Source: Sulfurospirillum sp001602955 | GTDB lineage: Bacteria > Campylobacterota > Campylobacteria > Campylobacterales > Sulfurospirillaceae | Length of the DNA stretch: 64,000 nt | Reading direction: 5' to 3' | NCBI GenBank assembly: GCA_001602955.1 | Contig: LVAC01000006.1 | Coordinates: forward strand, 1 to 64,000 | Shown: in pieces, positions 26,048-34,671 of the stretch | How the letters are laid out: every line of letters starts with the position of its first letter | How positions within the stretch are numbered: the stretch's first letter is position 1 | Notes under the pieces: generated by a model | The model's input: the letters and a program-made list of their open reading frames with translations, nothing else | Told to the model about the DNA's origin: nothing | Databases searched by the model: none | Made by a program: the position numbers and the translations under genes

Positions 26048-26953
26048 CGGAAGAATCAAAAAAAGCGTTCCCATACATGTCAAGGTTTGCACGGTAATAA
26101 TCGACGCCATTAAGCTGACGTCTCCACCCATTTCGCGTGCTAAAATATACGCCGACGTTGCCGTAGGCATCGAAGCGAAAATAACGGCGATGCTCAAACT
26201 CATACCGCTTAATCCCGTAAATGTTCCTAAAGCGTAGGCAATCAGCGGGAAAACGACCAATTTAGCACTCGAAGAGACGACCAGAGCTTTTTTAGCATGA
26301 CTTAGATGCTTTAACTCCAATCCCACGCCGACCGATAAAAGCCCCATCGGCAACGCCGCATGACTGATAATTGCAATGCTTTTAAGCATAAAAGTCGGCA
26401 AAGGGTTTCCAAGCACGTTTAACAATCCGCCGATCGCACATGCGACGATCAGAGGATTTTTCACGACCGTCGTCAAAAAACGTTTCATCGAAAACGTTCC
26501 CTCGCGCGTATAAATCGCAAAAACACTAATGCACAAGACGTTGATGAACGGAATCGCAAAGGCGATGACGATTGCGCTTAAAACCAAGCCCTGTGCACCG
26601 TAAAGCGCATTGACCAGAGCCAAAAGAACGTAGGTATTAAAACGAATGCCGCCTTGAACGATCGAGGTAAACGCTCGGTTTTCAAAATGAAAAACGCCCT
26701 TAAGCAACATCAATAGTACCAGAACGAGAAAAATTCCCGACAAACTGACGGCCACCAAATTGACCGTATGGCTCACGTCGATTTTGGCGACGGCGAGTTC
26801 GTAAACCAACAACGAAGGCATCAAAACGTAATACGTAAAGCGATCCATCTTCGGCCAAAAATCCGCCGTAGGAAATTTCATATGCTTAAAAAGGTAGCCC
26901 GTAAAGATAATCAAAGCAATCGGTAACAACGCATTGATTAAAAGAGTCGACAC
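26039..26953 (-). CDS. AEC family transporter
   Basis: This 304-residue protein has about ten membrane helices in the auxin efflux carrier/malonate-type fold. Motifs include NALLPIALIIFTGYLFK, LMPSLLVYELA and FASMPTATSAYILAREMGG. It starts with GTG, and AAAGGA stands six bases upstream. Family members move organic anions such as malate or malonate; the substrate cannot be read here. It is the third gene behind ABC-F and SUI1. Confidence 0.85.
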   Translation of the reverse strand: MSTLLINALLPIALIIFTGYLFKHMKFPTADFWPKMDRFTYYVLMPSLLVYELAVAKIDVSHTVNLVAVSLSGIFLVLVLLMLLKGVFHFENRAFTSIVQGGIRFNTYVLLALVNALYGAQGLVLSAIVIAFAIPFINVLCISVFAIYTREGTFSMKRFLTTVVKNPLIVACAIGGLLNVLGNPLPTFMLKSIAIISHAALPMGLLSVGVGLELKHLSHAKKALVVSSSAKLVVFPLIAYALGTFTGLSGMSLSIAVIFASMPTATSAYILAREMGGDVSLMASIITVQTLTCMGTLFLILPLL

Positions 26954-26956
26954 TGT

Positions 26957-27295
26957 TTATCCTTTAAAACGAAATCCTTGTGCTTGCAGTAATGCTTTTA
27001 ATTTTTCGCGGCATTCGCCTTGAAATTCCAATCGATCGTCTTTACATGTACCGCCGCTTCCCAACTTTTTTTTCAACTGCGAACACAAAGTGCTCAACGC
27101 CTCTTTGCCTAGAAAAAAAGGCTCGACGATACTGACGGGTTTGCCTTGGCGTTTTTCCATATGCATGACTAAAAGGTGCTTGCAAGGCTCTTTAAACTCA
27201 CATGTAAGCACGGAGGACTTTTCTTCCTCCATTTCCCACGCTTGAATACAATCTAACGACGAGCCGATCGTAAAAGGGGCTTTTTTATCGGCCAT
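26957..27295 (-). CDS. SUI1/eIF1 family protein (YciH-like)
   Basis: The protein has 112 residues. The C-terminal part LKKKLGSGGTCKDDRLEFQG, followed by REKLKALLQAQGFRF, is the SUI1 domain of YciH, a bacterial eIF1 homologue that can influence start-codon fidelity. Its start overlaps the 3' end of the ABC-F gene by 11 nt, so both are expressed together. Confidence 0.85.
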   Translation of the reverse strand: MADKKAPFTIGSSLDCIQAWEMEEEKSSVLTCEFKEPCKHLLVMHMEKRQGKPVSIVEPFFLGKEALSTLCSQLKKKLGSGGTCKDDRLEFQGECREKLKALLQAQGFRFKG

Positions 27296-28880
27296 ACGTC
27301 TCTCGAAACGCTTCGTAATTGCCTTTAAAATCGATCATACTTCCATCGGCGTGAAGTTCGATAATTCGGTTGGCAAACGCGTCGATCAGTTCGCGATCGT
27401 GCGTGACGCAAATCACGTTGCCGGGAAATTTGAAAAGTCCTTCGCCCAAAGCGATAATCGCCTCAAGATCGAGGTGGTTGTTCGGCTCGTCCAAGACTAA
27501 AAAGTTGCCTTTTTCCAACATCATTTTCGAAAGTCCGATACGGTGTTTTTCCCCGCCGCTGAGTTGTCCGACGCCTTTTTTTTGCTCTTCGCCCGAGAAC
27601 AACATTCGCCCCAAACATTTACGAATCTCGTCCAGATCTTTTTTGTCGTCAAATTGTTGTAACCACTCAAACAACTGCAAATCACCGTTAATCATATCGG
27701 TCGTATTTTGAGGGAAATAGCTCGGGATAATCGTCGCGCCCCATTTAATCGTTCCGGCGTCTTTCTCCAATTGCTCCATGATGATGTTGCACAACGTCGT
27801 TTTTCCCACGCCGTTATGACCGATTAACGCGATTTTTTCGCCTTTTTCGACTTTAAACGAAACCGAATGCAACACTTGTTGATCACCGTAGCTTTTTTCG
27901 ATGCCTTCGACTTCCAAGACTTCGTTACCGATGTCGCGCCCCATGCGAAACACGATGCTCGGATCCCTTCGCGAAGAGGTTTGAATGTCGGCAATATCGA
28001 GCTTTTCAAGACGTTTTTGACGGGAGGTCGCTTGTTTTGCCTTAGACGCATTGGCGGAGAAACGGCGCACGAACGCTTCGAGCTCCTCTTTTTCTTTGAG
28101 CTTTTTATCGCGCTCCATCTCTTGCTGTTTGGCGATCAAATTTGCCGCCATGTACCATTCGTCGTAATTGCCCGTAAATTCGCGAATCTTTTTAAAATCG
28201 ACGTCTAAAATATGCGTCACGACCGCATTTAAAAAGTGTCTATCATGCGAGATCACGACCATGGTACCCTCATGGCGAACCAACTGTTCTTCCAACCACG
28301 AAATCGCTTCCAAGTCTAAGTTGTTGGTCGGCTCGTCGAGAAACAAAACGTCCGGTTTAGGATAGAGCACTTGTGCCAGCAAAATCTTAAATTTATCGCC
28401 GCCGGTAAGTTCGCTCATTAACATGTCGTGCATATCGACCGTAAAACCCAAAGAGGCTAAAATCTTTTCGATGTTGACGTCCACTTCATAGGTCGGATCT
28501 TCTTCGGCACAGACAATCTCCAACTCCGCCAAGCGGTCGTTGACTTTATCGTCGTTAAAATCGCCCGTTGCATACAAATGTTCTTTTTCTTTGATTGCAT
28601 CGTACAATCTTTTATTGCCGTACATAACCGCATCTTTAAGGGTATACTCTTCAAACGCATACTGATTTTGATTTAAAACGCCGACGCGAAGACCGTTTTC
28701 AATTGAAATATTGCCGCTGGTCGGCTCGATTTGACGCGATAAAATTTTTAAAAACGTCGTTTTACCTGCGCCGTTTGCGCCGATCAATCCGTAGCGTTTG
28801 CCTTTGTCTAATTTCAGATTGATATTTTCAAATAAAAGCTGATGCGAAAAGCGCATCGTTAGATTATTAACTTCGACCAT
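27285..28880 (-). CDS. ABC-F family ATPase (YbiT type)
   Basis: This 531-residue protein has two ATPase domains and no membrane segments. The first Walker A is GANGAGKTT (34-42), followed by LFLDEPTNNLDL. The second has GHNGVGKTT, the signature LSGGEKHRIGL and LVLDEPNNHLDL. The first signature is degenerate (SELTGGDKFK). The linker RRFSANASKAKQATSRQK is typical of YbiT. ABC-F proteins act on ribosomes. TATAAT at 28906-28911 serves as -10 box. Confidence 0.92.
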   Translation of the reverse strand: MVEVNNLTMRFSHQLLFENINLKLDKGKRYGLIGANGAGKTTFLKILSRQIEPTSGNISIENGLRVGVLNQNQYAFEEYTLKDAVMYGNKRLYDAIKEKEHLYATGDFNDDKVNDRLAELEIVCAEEDPTYEVDVNIEKILASLGFTVDMHDMLMSELTGGDKFKILLAQVLYPKPDVLFLDEPTNNLDLEAISWLEEQLVRHEGTMVVISHDRHFLNAVVTHILDVDFKKIREFTGNYDEWYMAANLIAKQQEMERDKKLKEKEELEAFVRRFSANASKAKQATSRQKRLEKLDIADIQTSSRRDPSIVFRMGRDIGNEVLEVEGIEKSYGDQQVLHSVSFKVEKGEKIALIGHNGVGKTTLCNIIMEQLEKDAGTIKWGATIIPSYFPQNTTDMINGDLQLFEWLQQFDDKKDLDEIRKCLGRMLFSGEEQKKGVGQLSGGEKHRIGLSKMMLEKGNFLVLDEPNNHLDLEAIIALGEGLFKFPGNVICVTHDRELIDAFANRIIELHADGSMIDFKGNYEAFRETYGR

Positions 28881-28905
28881 ACATACTCGCTTTAGTTTTT
28901 CGCGG

Positions 28906-28911
28906 ATTATA
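28906..28911 (-). promoter_or_regulatory. -10 box of the ABC-F/SUI1/AEC operon
   Basis: Perfect TATAAT on the minus strand, 26 nt before the ATG. Confidence 0.6.
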
Positions 28912-28962
28912 CCATTAAGGTTCTTTTATCTTGATTTATCGCCCAATCGAACTAAAAAATGC

Positions 28963-28968
28963 TACAAT
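28963..28968 (+). promoter_or_regulatory. -10 box of the GGDEF-EAL gene
   Basis: TACAAT lies 33 nt before the GTG start. An in-frame ATG at 28959 overlaps this box, which argues that translation starts at the downstream GTG. Confidence 0.5.
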
Positions 28969-29000
28969 TAATGCACGCAGATTGTGTTAAGGAACGCTTT

Positions 29001-31295
29001 GTGGCACTTTTCAAAAAAAATATTTGGTTTATTTTTTACAGCTTAACCTTAACCGCCGTTATCTTATTTCTTGTACTCAGCTATTTTAAATGGCAAAACA
29101 TCTCTTTAAAGTACCAAATTGCGCAGGAAAATACCGTCGAATTGATCGCCAACGCAACCCACTCTTTGTTTGATACGCAAGAGCGTTTAATGGACGTTTT
29201 GGGAGCGGCTATCGCCGAAGACGACCGTTACGTACATCACCCCTCCAGTATCGGAAAATACGCCCAAGCACTCTTAGACAACCCCGACGTTTTGGCATTC
29301 GGCGTAACGACGCCCGAGGGCGTTTTTCTCTACGGCAGTTCCGATAGCGATCCTACGCGTATTCCCAATCTCAAAAATAGACCCGAAAGTTATGCCTCTT
29401 TTATGGACGCACTTTCACACAAAGGGATGGTTTTCGGTCGCACCTATTTTACGCCCGAACTTCAAAGATGGGCGATGCCGATTCGTAAAACGATTCGCGA
29501 CACCGAGGGAAACCCTCTGTTTGTCATGACCGCGCTTTTGAAACTCACCAGCACGTTCGACCGCCTGATTAGCACGGTGCGTTATCGCCAAAATCTCGTC
29601 GTTTCAGTGATTCGCGAGAGTGATTTGTACCTACAATACCGTTCACAAGAGCACAACGAATACAACCGAACCTATCAAAAACCTTTTCCTCCCGAGACGA
29701 TGGAGCGTATTTGGACCACGATTTTCGATACGTACGGGCTCAATCCTCAAACGTTGCAAAACAACGAACTTTTGGTGTCGTTTCGCTATCAAGACGAACA
29801 TTCTCGTCGCTACCTCTCTTCGTTGAAATACAATGCCCAGTATAAACTTTGGATCGTGGCACAAACCTCTTTTGACGTTATTGTGGGAGAATTTATGGAA
29901 ACGCTCGGACTGTATGCAGGCGTTTTCCTTCTTTTCGGTACGGTTTTTTACCTTCTGTTCCTCTTTATTGCGCAAGCAGAATCCAAGCGCCGTGCGGATT
30001 TAACATACCAAGCAACGCATGATCAACTCACCGACTTACCCAACCGCAACTATTTACAACAAACCGTGAGCTCGAACCGAATCGCAAAAGACGCACCTCC
30101 GTTTACGCTTTTATATATCGATATGGACCATTTTAAAAATATCAACGATAGCTTCGGACATCACTATGGCGATAGGCTCTTGGTCGCGATCGCGAACCGT
30201 TTAAAAACGCTTTTGCCCTCCGACGCCGAAATTATCCGTTACGGCGGCGACGAATTTATACTGTTCACGCAGCTGTCTGAAAAGCAAGCGGTACTCGATT
30301 TTGCGACGCACCTCATCGAGACCCTTTCCAAGCCTTATACGATCGATACGTTACGTTTCACGGTCGGTGCTAGCGTCGGCATTGCACTCTACCCTCAACA
30401 CGGGGAAGACCTTGACATGTTAATGCGCGCGGCAGATATTGCCCTTTACGCTTCCAAAAAACTCAAAAACAGTGCGCATATTTTTGCCGAAACGATGCAA
30501 GAAGGCTTTTTACGTAACGTTCATGTCGAACAAGAGTTACGAAAAGCCCTCGACAATCATGAACTTTTTATGGTCTACCAACCCCAAGTCGACGCGCAAG
30601 AGAGGCTTCACGGGGTCGAAGCTTTGGTACGATGGAACAACGCACACTTAGGTTCCGTTGCGCCCGATTTGTTTATTCCTTTGGCGGAGGCTTCGGGTTT
30701 AATGCCGAATATCGGACGTTTTATTCTTGAAAGCGTTTGTACGCAAATGCACGACATACATCAACGCCTCGGATACGATTTTTGCGTCTCGATCAATATC
30801 TCGGTACGCCAATTTACCGACCCCTCTTTTTTACGACATCTAATCGAAACGATTGAAAACACACACATTAGGTCGCTTTCGTTAACGCTGGAAGTCACGG
30901 AAAATCTCTTTATCGAAGATCTTCATTTTTTAGTGCCGCTTTTACAAGAGATTAAAACGATGGGCATTCAAATTTCGATGGACGATTTCGGGACGGGGTA
31001 CTCTTCTTTGAGCATGCTACGCAAACTTCCCATCGATGAGCTCAAAATCGACAAAAGCTTCATCGACGAAATTTTAAAAGATGACGTATCGGCAAGTACG
31101 GTACGCAACATCATAGCGATTGCGAAAAATTTCGGGATGCGCGTCGTTGCCGAAGGCGTTGAATCTCAAGCGCAAAAAGAGCTTTTGAGCACTTTGGGAT
31201 GCGATCTTTTTCAAGGATACTATTTCGCAAAACCGCTTTTAAAAGAGGAGTTAGAACGCTTCCTGCAAGGGAAAAAACCTATCTCTGTGCCATAG
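29001..31295 (+). CDS. membrane GGDEF-EAL c-di-GMP enzyme with periplasmic sensor
   Basis: The product has 764 residues from GTG 29001, preceded by AAGGA seven bases upstream. Two membrane helices (about 7-28 and ~305-325) bracket a Cache-like periplasmic region. GGDEF (YGGDEF, about residue 415) and EAL (GVEALVRWNN, about residue 540) domains follow. Both look intact: DMDHFKNINDSFGH in the cyclase and DDFGTGYSSLSMLRKLPIDELKID in the phosphodiesterase. No I-site RxxD precedes GGDEF. The net activity cannot be predicted. Confidence 0.92.
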   Translation: MALFKKNIWFIFYSLTLTAVILFLVLSYFKWQNISLKYQIAQENTVELIANATHSLFDTQERLMDVLGAAIAEDDRYVHHPSSIGKYAQALLDNPDVLAFGVTTPEGVFLYGSSDSDPTRIPNLKNRPESYASFMDALSHKGMVFGRTYFTPELQRWAMPIRKTIRDTEGNPLFVMTALLKLTSTFDRLISTVRYRQNLVVSVIRESDLYLQYRSQEHNEYNRTYQKPFPPETMERIWTTIFDTYGLNPQTLQNNELLVSFRYQDEHSRRYLSSLKYNAQYKLWIVAQTSFDVIVGEFMETLGLYAGVFLLFGTVFYLLFLFIAQAESKRRADLTYQATHDQLTDLPNRNYLQQTVSSNRIAKDAPPFTLLYIDMDHFKNINDSFGHHYGDRLLVAIANRLKTLLPSDAEIIRYGGDEFILFTQLSEKQAVLDFATHLIETLSKPYTIDTLRFTVGASVGIALYPQHGEDLDMLMRAADIALYASKKLKNSAHIFAETMQEGFLRNVHVEQELRKALDNHELFMVYQPQVDAQERLHGVEALVRWNNAHLGSVAPDLFIPLAEASGLMPNIGRFILESVCTQMHDIHQRLGYDFCVSINISVRQFTDPSFLRHLIETIENTHIRSLSLTLEVTENLFIEDLHFLVPLLQEIKTMGIQISMDDFGTGYSSLSMLRKLPIDELKIDKSFIDEILKDDVSASTVRNIIAIAKNFGMRVVAEGVESQAQKELLSTLGCDLFQGYYFAKPLLKEELERFLQGKKPISVP

Positions 31296-31389
31296 GCTTC
31301 ATTTTTTTAAACAAAGTTGTTGTAAAATCTTCTACTTTTTAGCGGCACCGCGTGCGGCTTAAAAACATTATCCTTTTTGGAGCATTCGA

Positions 31390-33936
31390 TTGAAATATTT
31401 CAAATACATTCTGTTGTCTATTCTCCTCACCTCGTTGGTGCAAGTTTTCATTTGGACGCGAGGCGGCGACAAAATCGTTACGTCCCCTCAAATCGGCGAT
31501 AAAATCGAGTCCCTCTCGTACACGCCGTACAAAGGTTTCGATAAAGCGCCCAAAAGTAATCAAGAAATCGCCGACGATATGAAAATTATCGAGAGTATCG
31601 CGCGTAAAGTTCGTACCTACGCTATCAGCGACGCTAAACGCGTTTTGGAAAACGTCGGCGATACCAAACTCAAAGTCGACGTGGGGCTTTGGCTCTCCAC
31701 GGATAAAGGTGCCAACGAAGGCGAAATCGAAACCCTGTTTGAATTAACCAAACTGTATGCGCCGCGTATCGCTTCCATCATCGTCGGAAACGAGGTTTTG
31801 CTGCGTGCCGATTTAACGTCCGACGAACTCATCGAGTACATCGACCGCGTTTCCAAACGTACGCGGATTCCGGTAACGTCTGCGGAGGTGCAACATGTCT
31901 GGCTGACCAACAAAGAACTTGCCAAACATGTCGATTTTATTAACGTGCATATTCTTCCCTACTGGGAAAAAATTCCTATCGAAAAAACGTTGGCTTTCGC
32001 CAAGGAAAAATACGACGCTATTGCCGCAATGTATCCTAAAAAACCGATTACGATCGGGGAATTCGGTTGGCCGAGCAGCGGTTACAACAATGAAAAAGCC
32101 GAAGCCACGCTTAGCAATCAAATCGCCGCGATTACGGGCTTTTTAGAGATGGCAAAAGCGAACAAATGGAGTTACAATATCGTCGAAGCGTTTGATCAGC
32201 CGTGGAAAGGTGTTCACGAGGGAAGCGTTGGACCTTACTGGGGACTGTTCGATATTAACAAACAACCGAAATTTCACTTCGTTAAACAAACCGTTTTAAA
32301 CCCTCTTTGGCGTTACCAAATGGCGGGAGCCGTCTTTTTAGGCATCTTACTGACCTATTTCGGTCTGCGCAACCAGCGCGTCAATTTCGCGCATTCCATG
32401 ACCTTTGCCGCCGCGGCTCAGGCGATGGGATTTGGTATCGCTATGGCGGCAACCTATCCGTTTGTTTACTATATGAACTTCGGTATGTGGGTCATGTGGG
32501 TGATGGGTATTATTTTAATGATTCCTTTGGTCATCATCACACTGGCAAAGATCAACGAGCTCTTCAAATGTACGCTCGGCATTGCGCCTAAGCGTCTCGT
32601 ACCGCTTCACTTGAAACTAGAACACGCTCCGTTTGTTTCGATTCACGTGCCCGCATACAAAGAACAACCGCACGTTCTCATCGAAACGCTGGATGCGCTT
32701 TCCAGAATGCAATACACCAATTACGAAGTTTTGGTCGTCATCAACAACACGTCCGAAGAGTTTTACTGGAAACCGATTGAAGAGCATTGCAAAAAACTCG
32801 GCGACAAATTCGTCTTTTTAAACATTACCTGTACCGGATTTAAAGCGGGTGCGCTCAACGTTGCCCTCCAACACACGAACGAAAAAGCCGAGATTTTAGC
32901 GGTCATCGATGCGGACTACGTCGTAAGCGATCATTGGCTCGTCGATCTCGTACCGCTTTTCGATGATCCTAAAGTCGCGCTCGTTCAAGCACCGCAAGAT
33001 CACAGAGACGGTAACGAATCCTTGATCAAGCAAGCGATGAATGCCGAGTATGCGGGCTTTTTCGACATCGGAATGGTGGAAAGAAATGAAGAAAACGCCA
33101 TCGTTGCACACGGAACGATGCTCATGGCGCGCCTCTCGGCGATGCACGAAGTGGGAGATTGGACGACGTATACGATCGTCGAAGACTCCGAATTGGGACT
33201 TCGCCTGTTTGAAGCGGGCTACAGCGCGCACTACACAAACCGTCGTTACGGCTGGGGACTATTGCCCGATACCGTTGAAGCGTTTCGAACGCAACGCCAT
33301 CGATGGGCGTACGGTGCGATTCAGATTTTGAAAAAGCATTGGCGTCATTTTATGCCCTCTTCCAAAACCTTAACGCCGTACCAAAAATACCACTTCGTCG
33401 CAGGCTGGTTTTTCTGGCTCTCCGACGCATTCGGCGCGATGACCGCATTTTTAAATATTTTTTGGGTTCCGTTTATCATTTTCGTCGGCGTTACGATCCC
33501 GACCTTGCCGCTGACCTTGCCTATCGTCGTTGCCTTCTTGGTTAACATCTTGCATGCGTTTATTTTGTACCATACCCGCGTCAAAATGGGCATTAAAGAG
33601 ACGATCCTGAGTGCGATTGCATCGATGAGCCTCCAACTGGTCATCTTTAAAGCGGTTTACGACGGATTCGTAAAAGACGGGCTTCCGTTCAAACGTACCG
33701 AAAAAGGCGGTAATACGAAAAAAGTAAATAAAAATCCGATCCGTCACGAGATGATTTTAGCAAGCTTACTGACGATTTCGTTTTTTGCGCTTTACTTTAC
33801 CAATTTTACGCGCATTACCGAAATTTACGTTTTTGCGTTTACGCTTTTGATTCAAAGTATTCCGTACTACTCTGCGATTATCCTTCGCATCATTGAACTT
33901 CAATCGATGAAACCCAAATCCCAAACCGCAGCCTAA
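31390..33936 (+). CDS. GH17-GT2 fusion, probable beta-1,3-glucan synthase (NdvB/NdvC-like)
   Basis: This 848-residue protein uses a TTG start with TGGAG seven bases upstream. Residues ~1-20 are a membrane anchor. Residues ~30-300 are a GH17-type domain with candidate catalytic glutamates in IIVGNEVLLR and ITIGEFGWPSSG. Helices at ~310-390 precede a GT2 domain (~410-650) with VIDADYV, VEDSELGLRLFEAG and QRHRWAYG. C-terminal helices complete a processive synthase. The GH17+GT2 layout matches proteins making (cyclic) beta-1,3-glucans in Bradyrhizobium and Pseudomonas. The product here is inferred. Confidence 0.85.
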   Translation: MKYFKYILLSILLTSLVQVFIWTRGGDKIVTSPQIGDKIESLSYTPYKGFDKAPKSNQEIADDMKIIESIARKVRTYAISDAKRVLENVGDTKLKVDVGLWLSTDKGANEGEIETLFELTKLYAPRIASIIVGNEVLLRADLTSDELIEYIDRVSKRTRIPVTSAEVQHVWLTNKELAKHVDFINVHILPYWEKIPIEKTLAFAKEKYDAIAAMYPKKPITIGEFGWPSSGYNNEKAEATLSNQIAAITGFLEMAKANKWSYNIVEAFDQPWKGVHEGSVGPYWGLFDINKQPKFHFVKQTVLNPLWRYQMAGAVFLGILLTYFGLRNQRVNFAHSMTFAAAAQAMGFGIAMAATYPFVYYMNFGMWVMWVMGIILMIPLVIITLAKINELFKCTLGIAPKRLVPLHLKLEHAPFVSIHVPAYKEQPHVLIETLDALSRMQYTNYEVLVVINNTSEEFYWKPIEEHCKKLGDKFVFLNITCTGFKAGALNVALQHTNEKAEILAVIDADYVVSDHWLVDLVPLFDDPKVALVQAPQDHRDGNESLIKQAMNAEYAGFFDIGMVERNEENAIVAHGTMLMARLSAMHEVGDWTTYTIVEDSELGLRLFEAGYSAHYTNRRYGWGLLPDTVEAFRTQRHRWAYGAIQILKKHWRHFMPSSKTLTPYQKYHFVAGWFFWLSDAFGAMTAFLNIFWVPFIIFVGVTIPTLPLTLPIVVAFLVNILHAFILYHTRVKMGIKETILSAIASMSLQLVIFKAVYDGFVKDGLPFKRTEKGGNTKKVNKNPIRHEMILASLLTISFFALYFTNFTRITEIYVFAFTLLIQSIPYYSAIILRIIELQSMKPKSQTAA

Positions 33937-33950
33937 GACGCTGCGGTTTT
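33924..33950 (+). terminator. intrinsic terminator of the glucan synthase gene
   Basis: A stem AACCGCAGC (33924-33932) / GCTGCGGTT (33940-33948), followed by TT, encloses the stop codon in its loop. Confidence 0.8.
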
Positions 33951-33977
33951 ATAACGCAATGCGTAACGCACGCATGT

Positions 33978-33983
33978 TATACT
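33978..33983 (+). promoter_or_regulatory. -10 box of the response regulator gene
   Basis: TATACT, 29 nt before the ATG of the response regulator; AAAGAGG is the ribosome site. Confidence 0.5.
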
Positions 33984-34011
33984 ACCGCTATTTACGTTCT
34001 AAAGAGGTTTT

Positions 34012-34671
34012 ATGGTCAATGTCCTTATCTTAGAAGACGATCCGATTATTGCTTTAGATATTAAAAGCATCGTCGAAACCTTACCTAGATTTCACGCATT
34101 TATCGCTTCGGATACGCCAAGTGCTATGAAAATCGCCCATAAATACCGCCTTCACGTCGTTTTAGCCGATATTCAGATCAAAGGGACAATCGACGGTATC
34201 GAAACGGCACAAATGCTTCAACAATTGTACCATTCACATGTGATTTTTCTGACCTCTTTTAGCGATGAGGAAACCCTTAAAAGAGCTTCTTCCATCAGTA
34301 TCACGGGCTATATTTTAAAACCGTTTCGCGAAGAAGAGCTGATCGCTTCGTTACGTTTATGTGCCCTTAGGATTCAAGAGACTTCCGCCTTTATCGACAT
34401 CGGAAAAGGTTACGTTTACAGTATCAAACATCAACAGCTCTATTTAAACGACGTACCGGTCATTTTAGCGGCAAAAGAACAACAACTTTTTTTATTGTTG
34501 CTTCACAATCGCGGTAAAATCGTTCCGCTCTCCTATATCGACGAAGTCATCTGGTCCAATAGCGTTATCAGCGATACGGCGCGAAGGCAATTGATGCATC
34601 GTTTACGCACGAAACTACCCGAACTTTCGTTTGAAGTCGTGAAATACAGCGGATACAAACTCAACGACTAG
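34012..34671 (+). CDS. response regulator, receiver plus winged-helix DNA-binding domain
   Basis: The 219-residue protein has a receiver domain (~1-115) with the acidic pair E8/D9/D10, phospho-acceptor D53 (VVLADIQIKG), T81 and K103 (YILKPF). The C-terminal ~95 residues look like an OmpR-type wing (ARRQLMHRLRTKLPELSFEVVKYSGYKL). It is convergent with a sensor kinase gene and overlaps it by 4 nt at the stop codons, which strongly suggests a cognate pair. It is a good candidate regulator of the surface protein operon beyond the kinase. Confidence 0.9.
   Translation: MVNVLILEDDPIIALDIKSIVETLPRFHAFIASDTPSAMKIAHKYRLHVVLADIQIKGTIDGIETAQMLQQLYHSHVIFLTSFSDEETLKRASSISITGYILKPFREEELIASLRLCALRIQETSAFIDIGKGYVYSIKHQQLYLNDVPVILAAKEQQLFLLLLHNRGKIVPLSYIDEVIWSNSVISDTARRQLMHRLRTKLPELSFEVVKYSGYKLND

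Noticed and set aside
28959..29000. ATG 28959 as start of the GGDEF-EAL protein
   Set aside because: It overlaps the -10 box; GTG 29001 has a good ribosome site.
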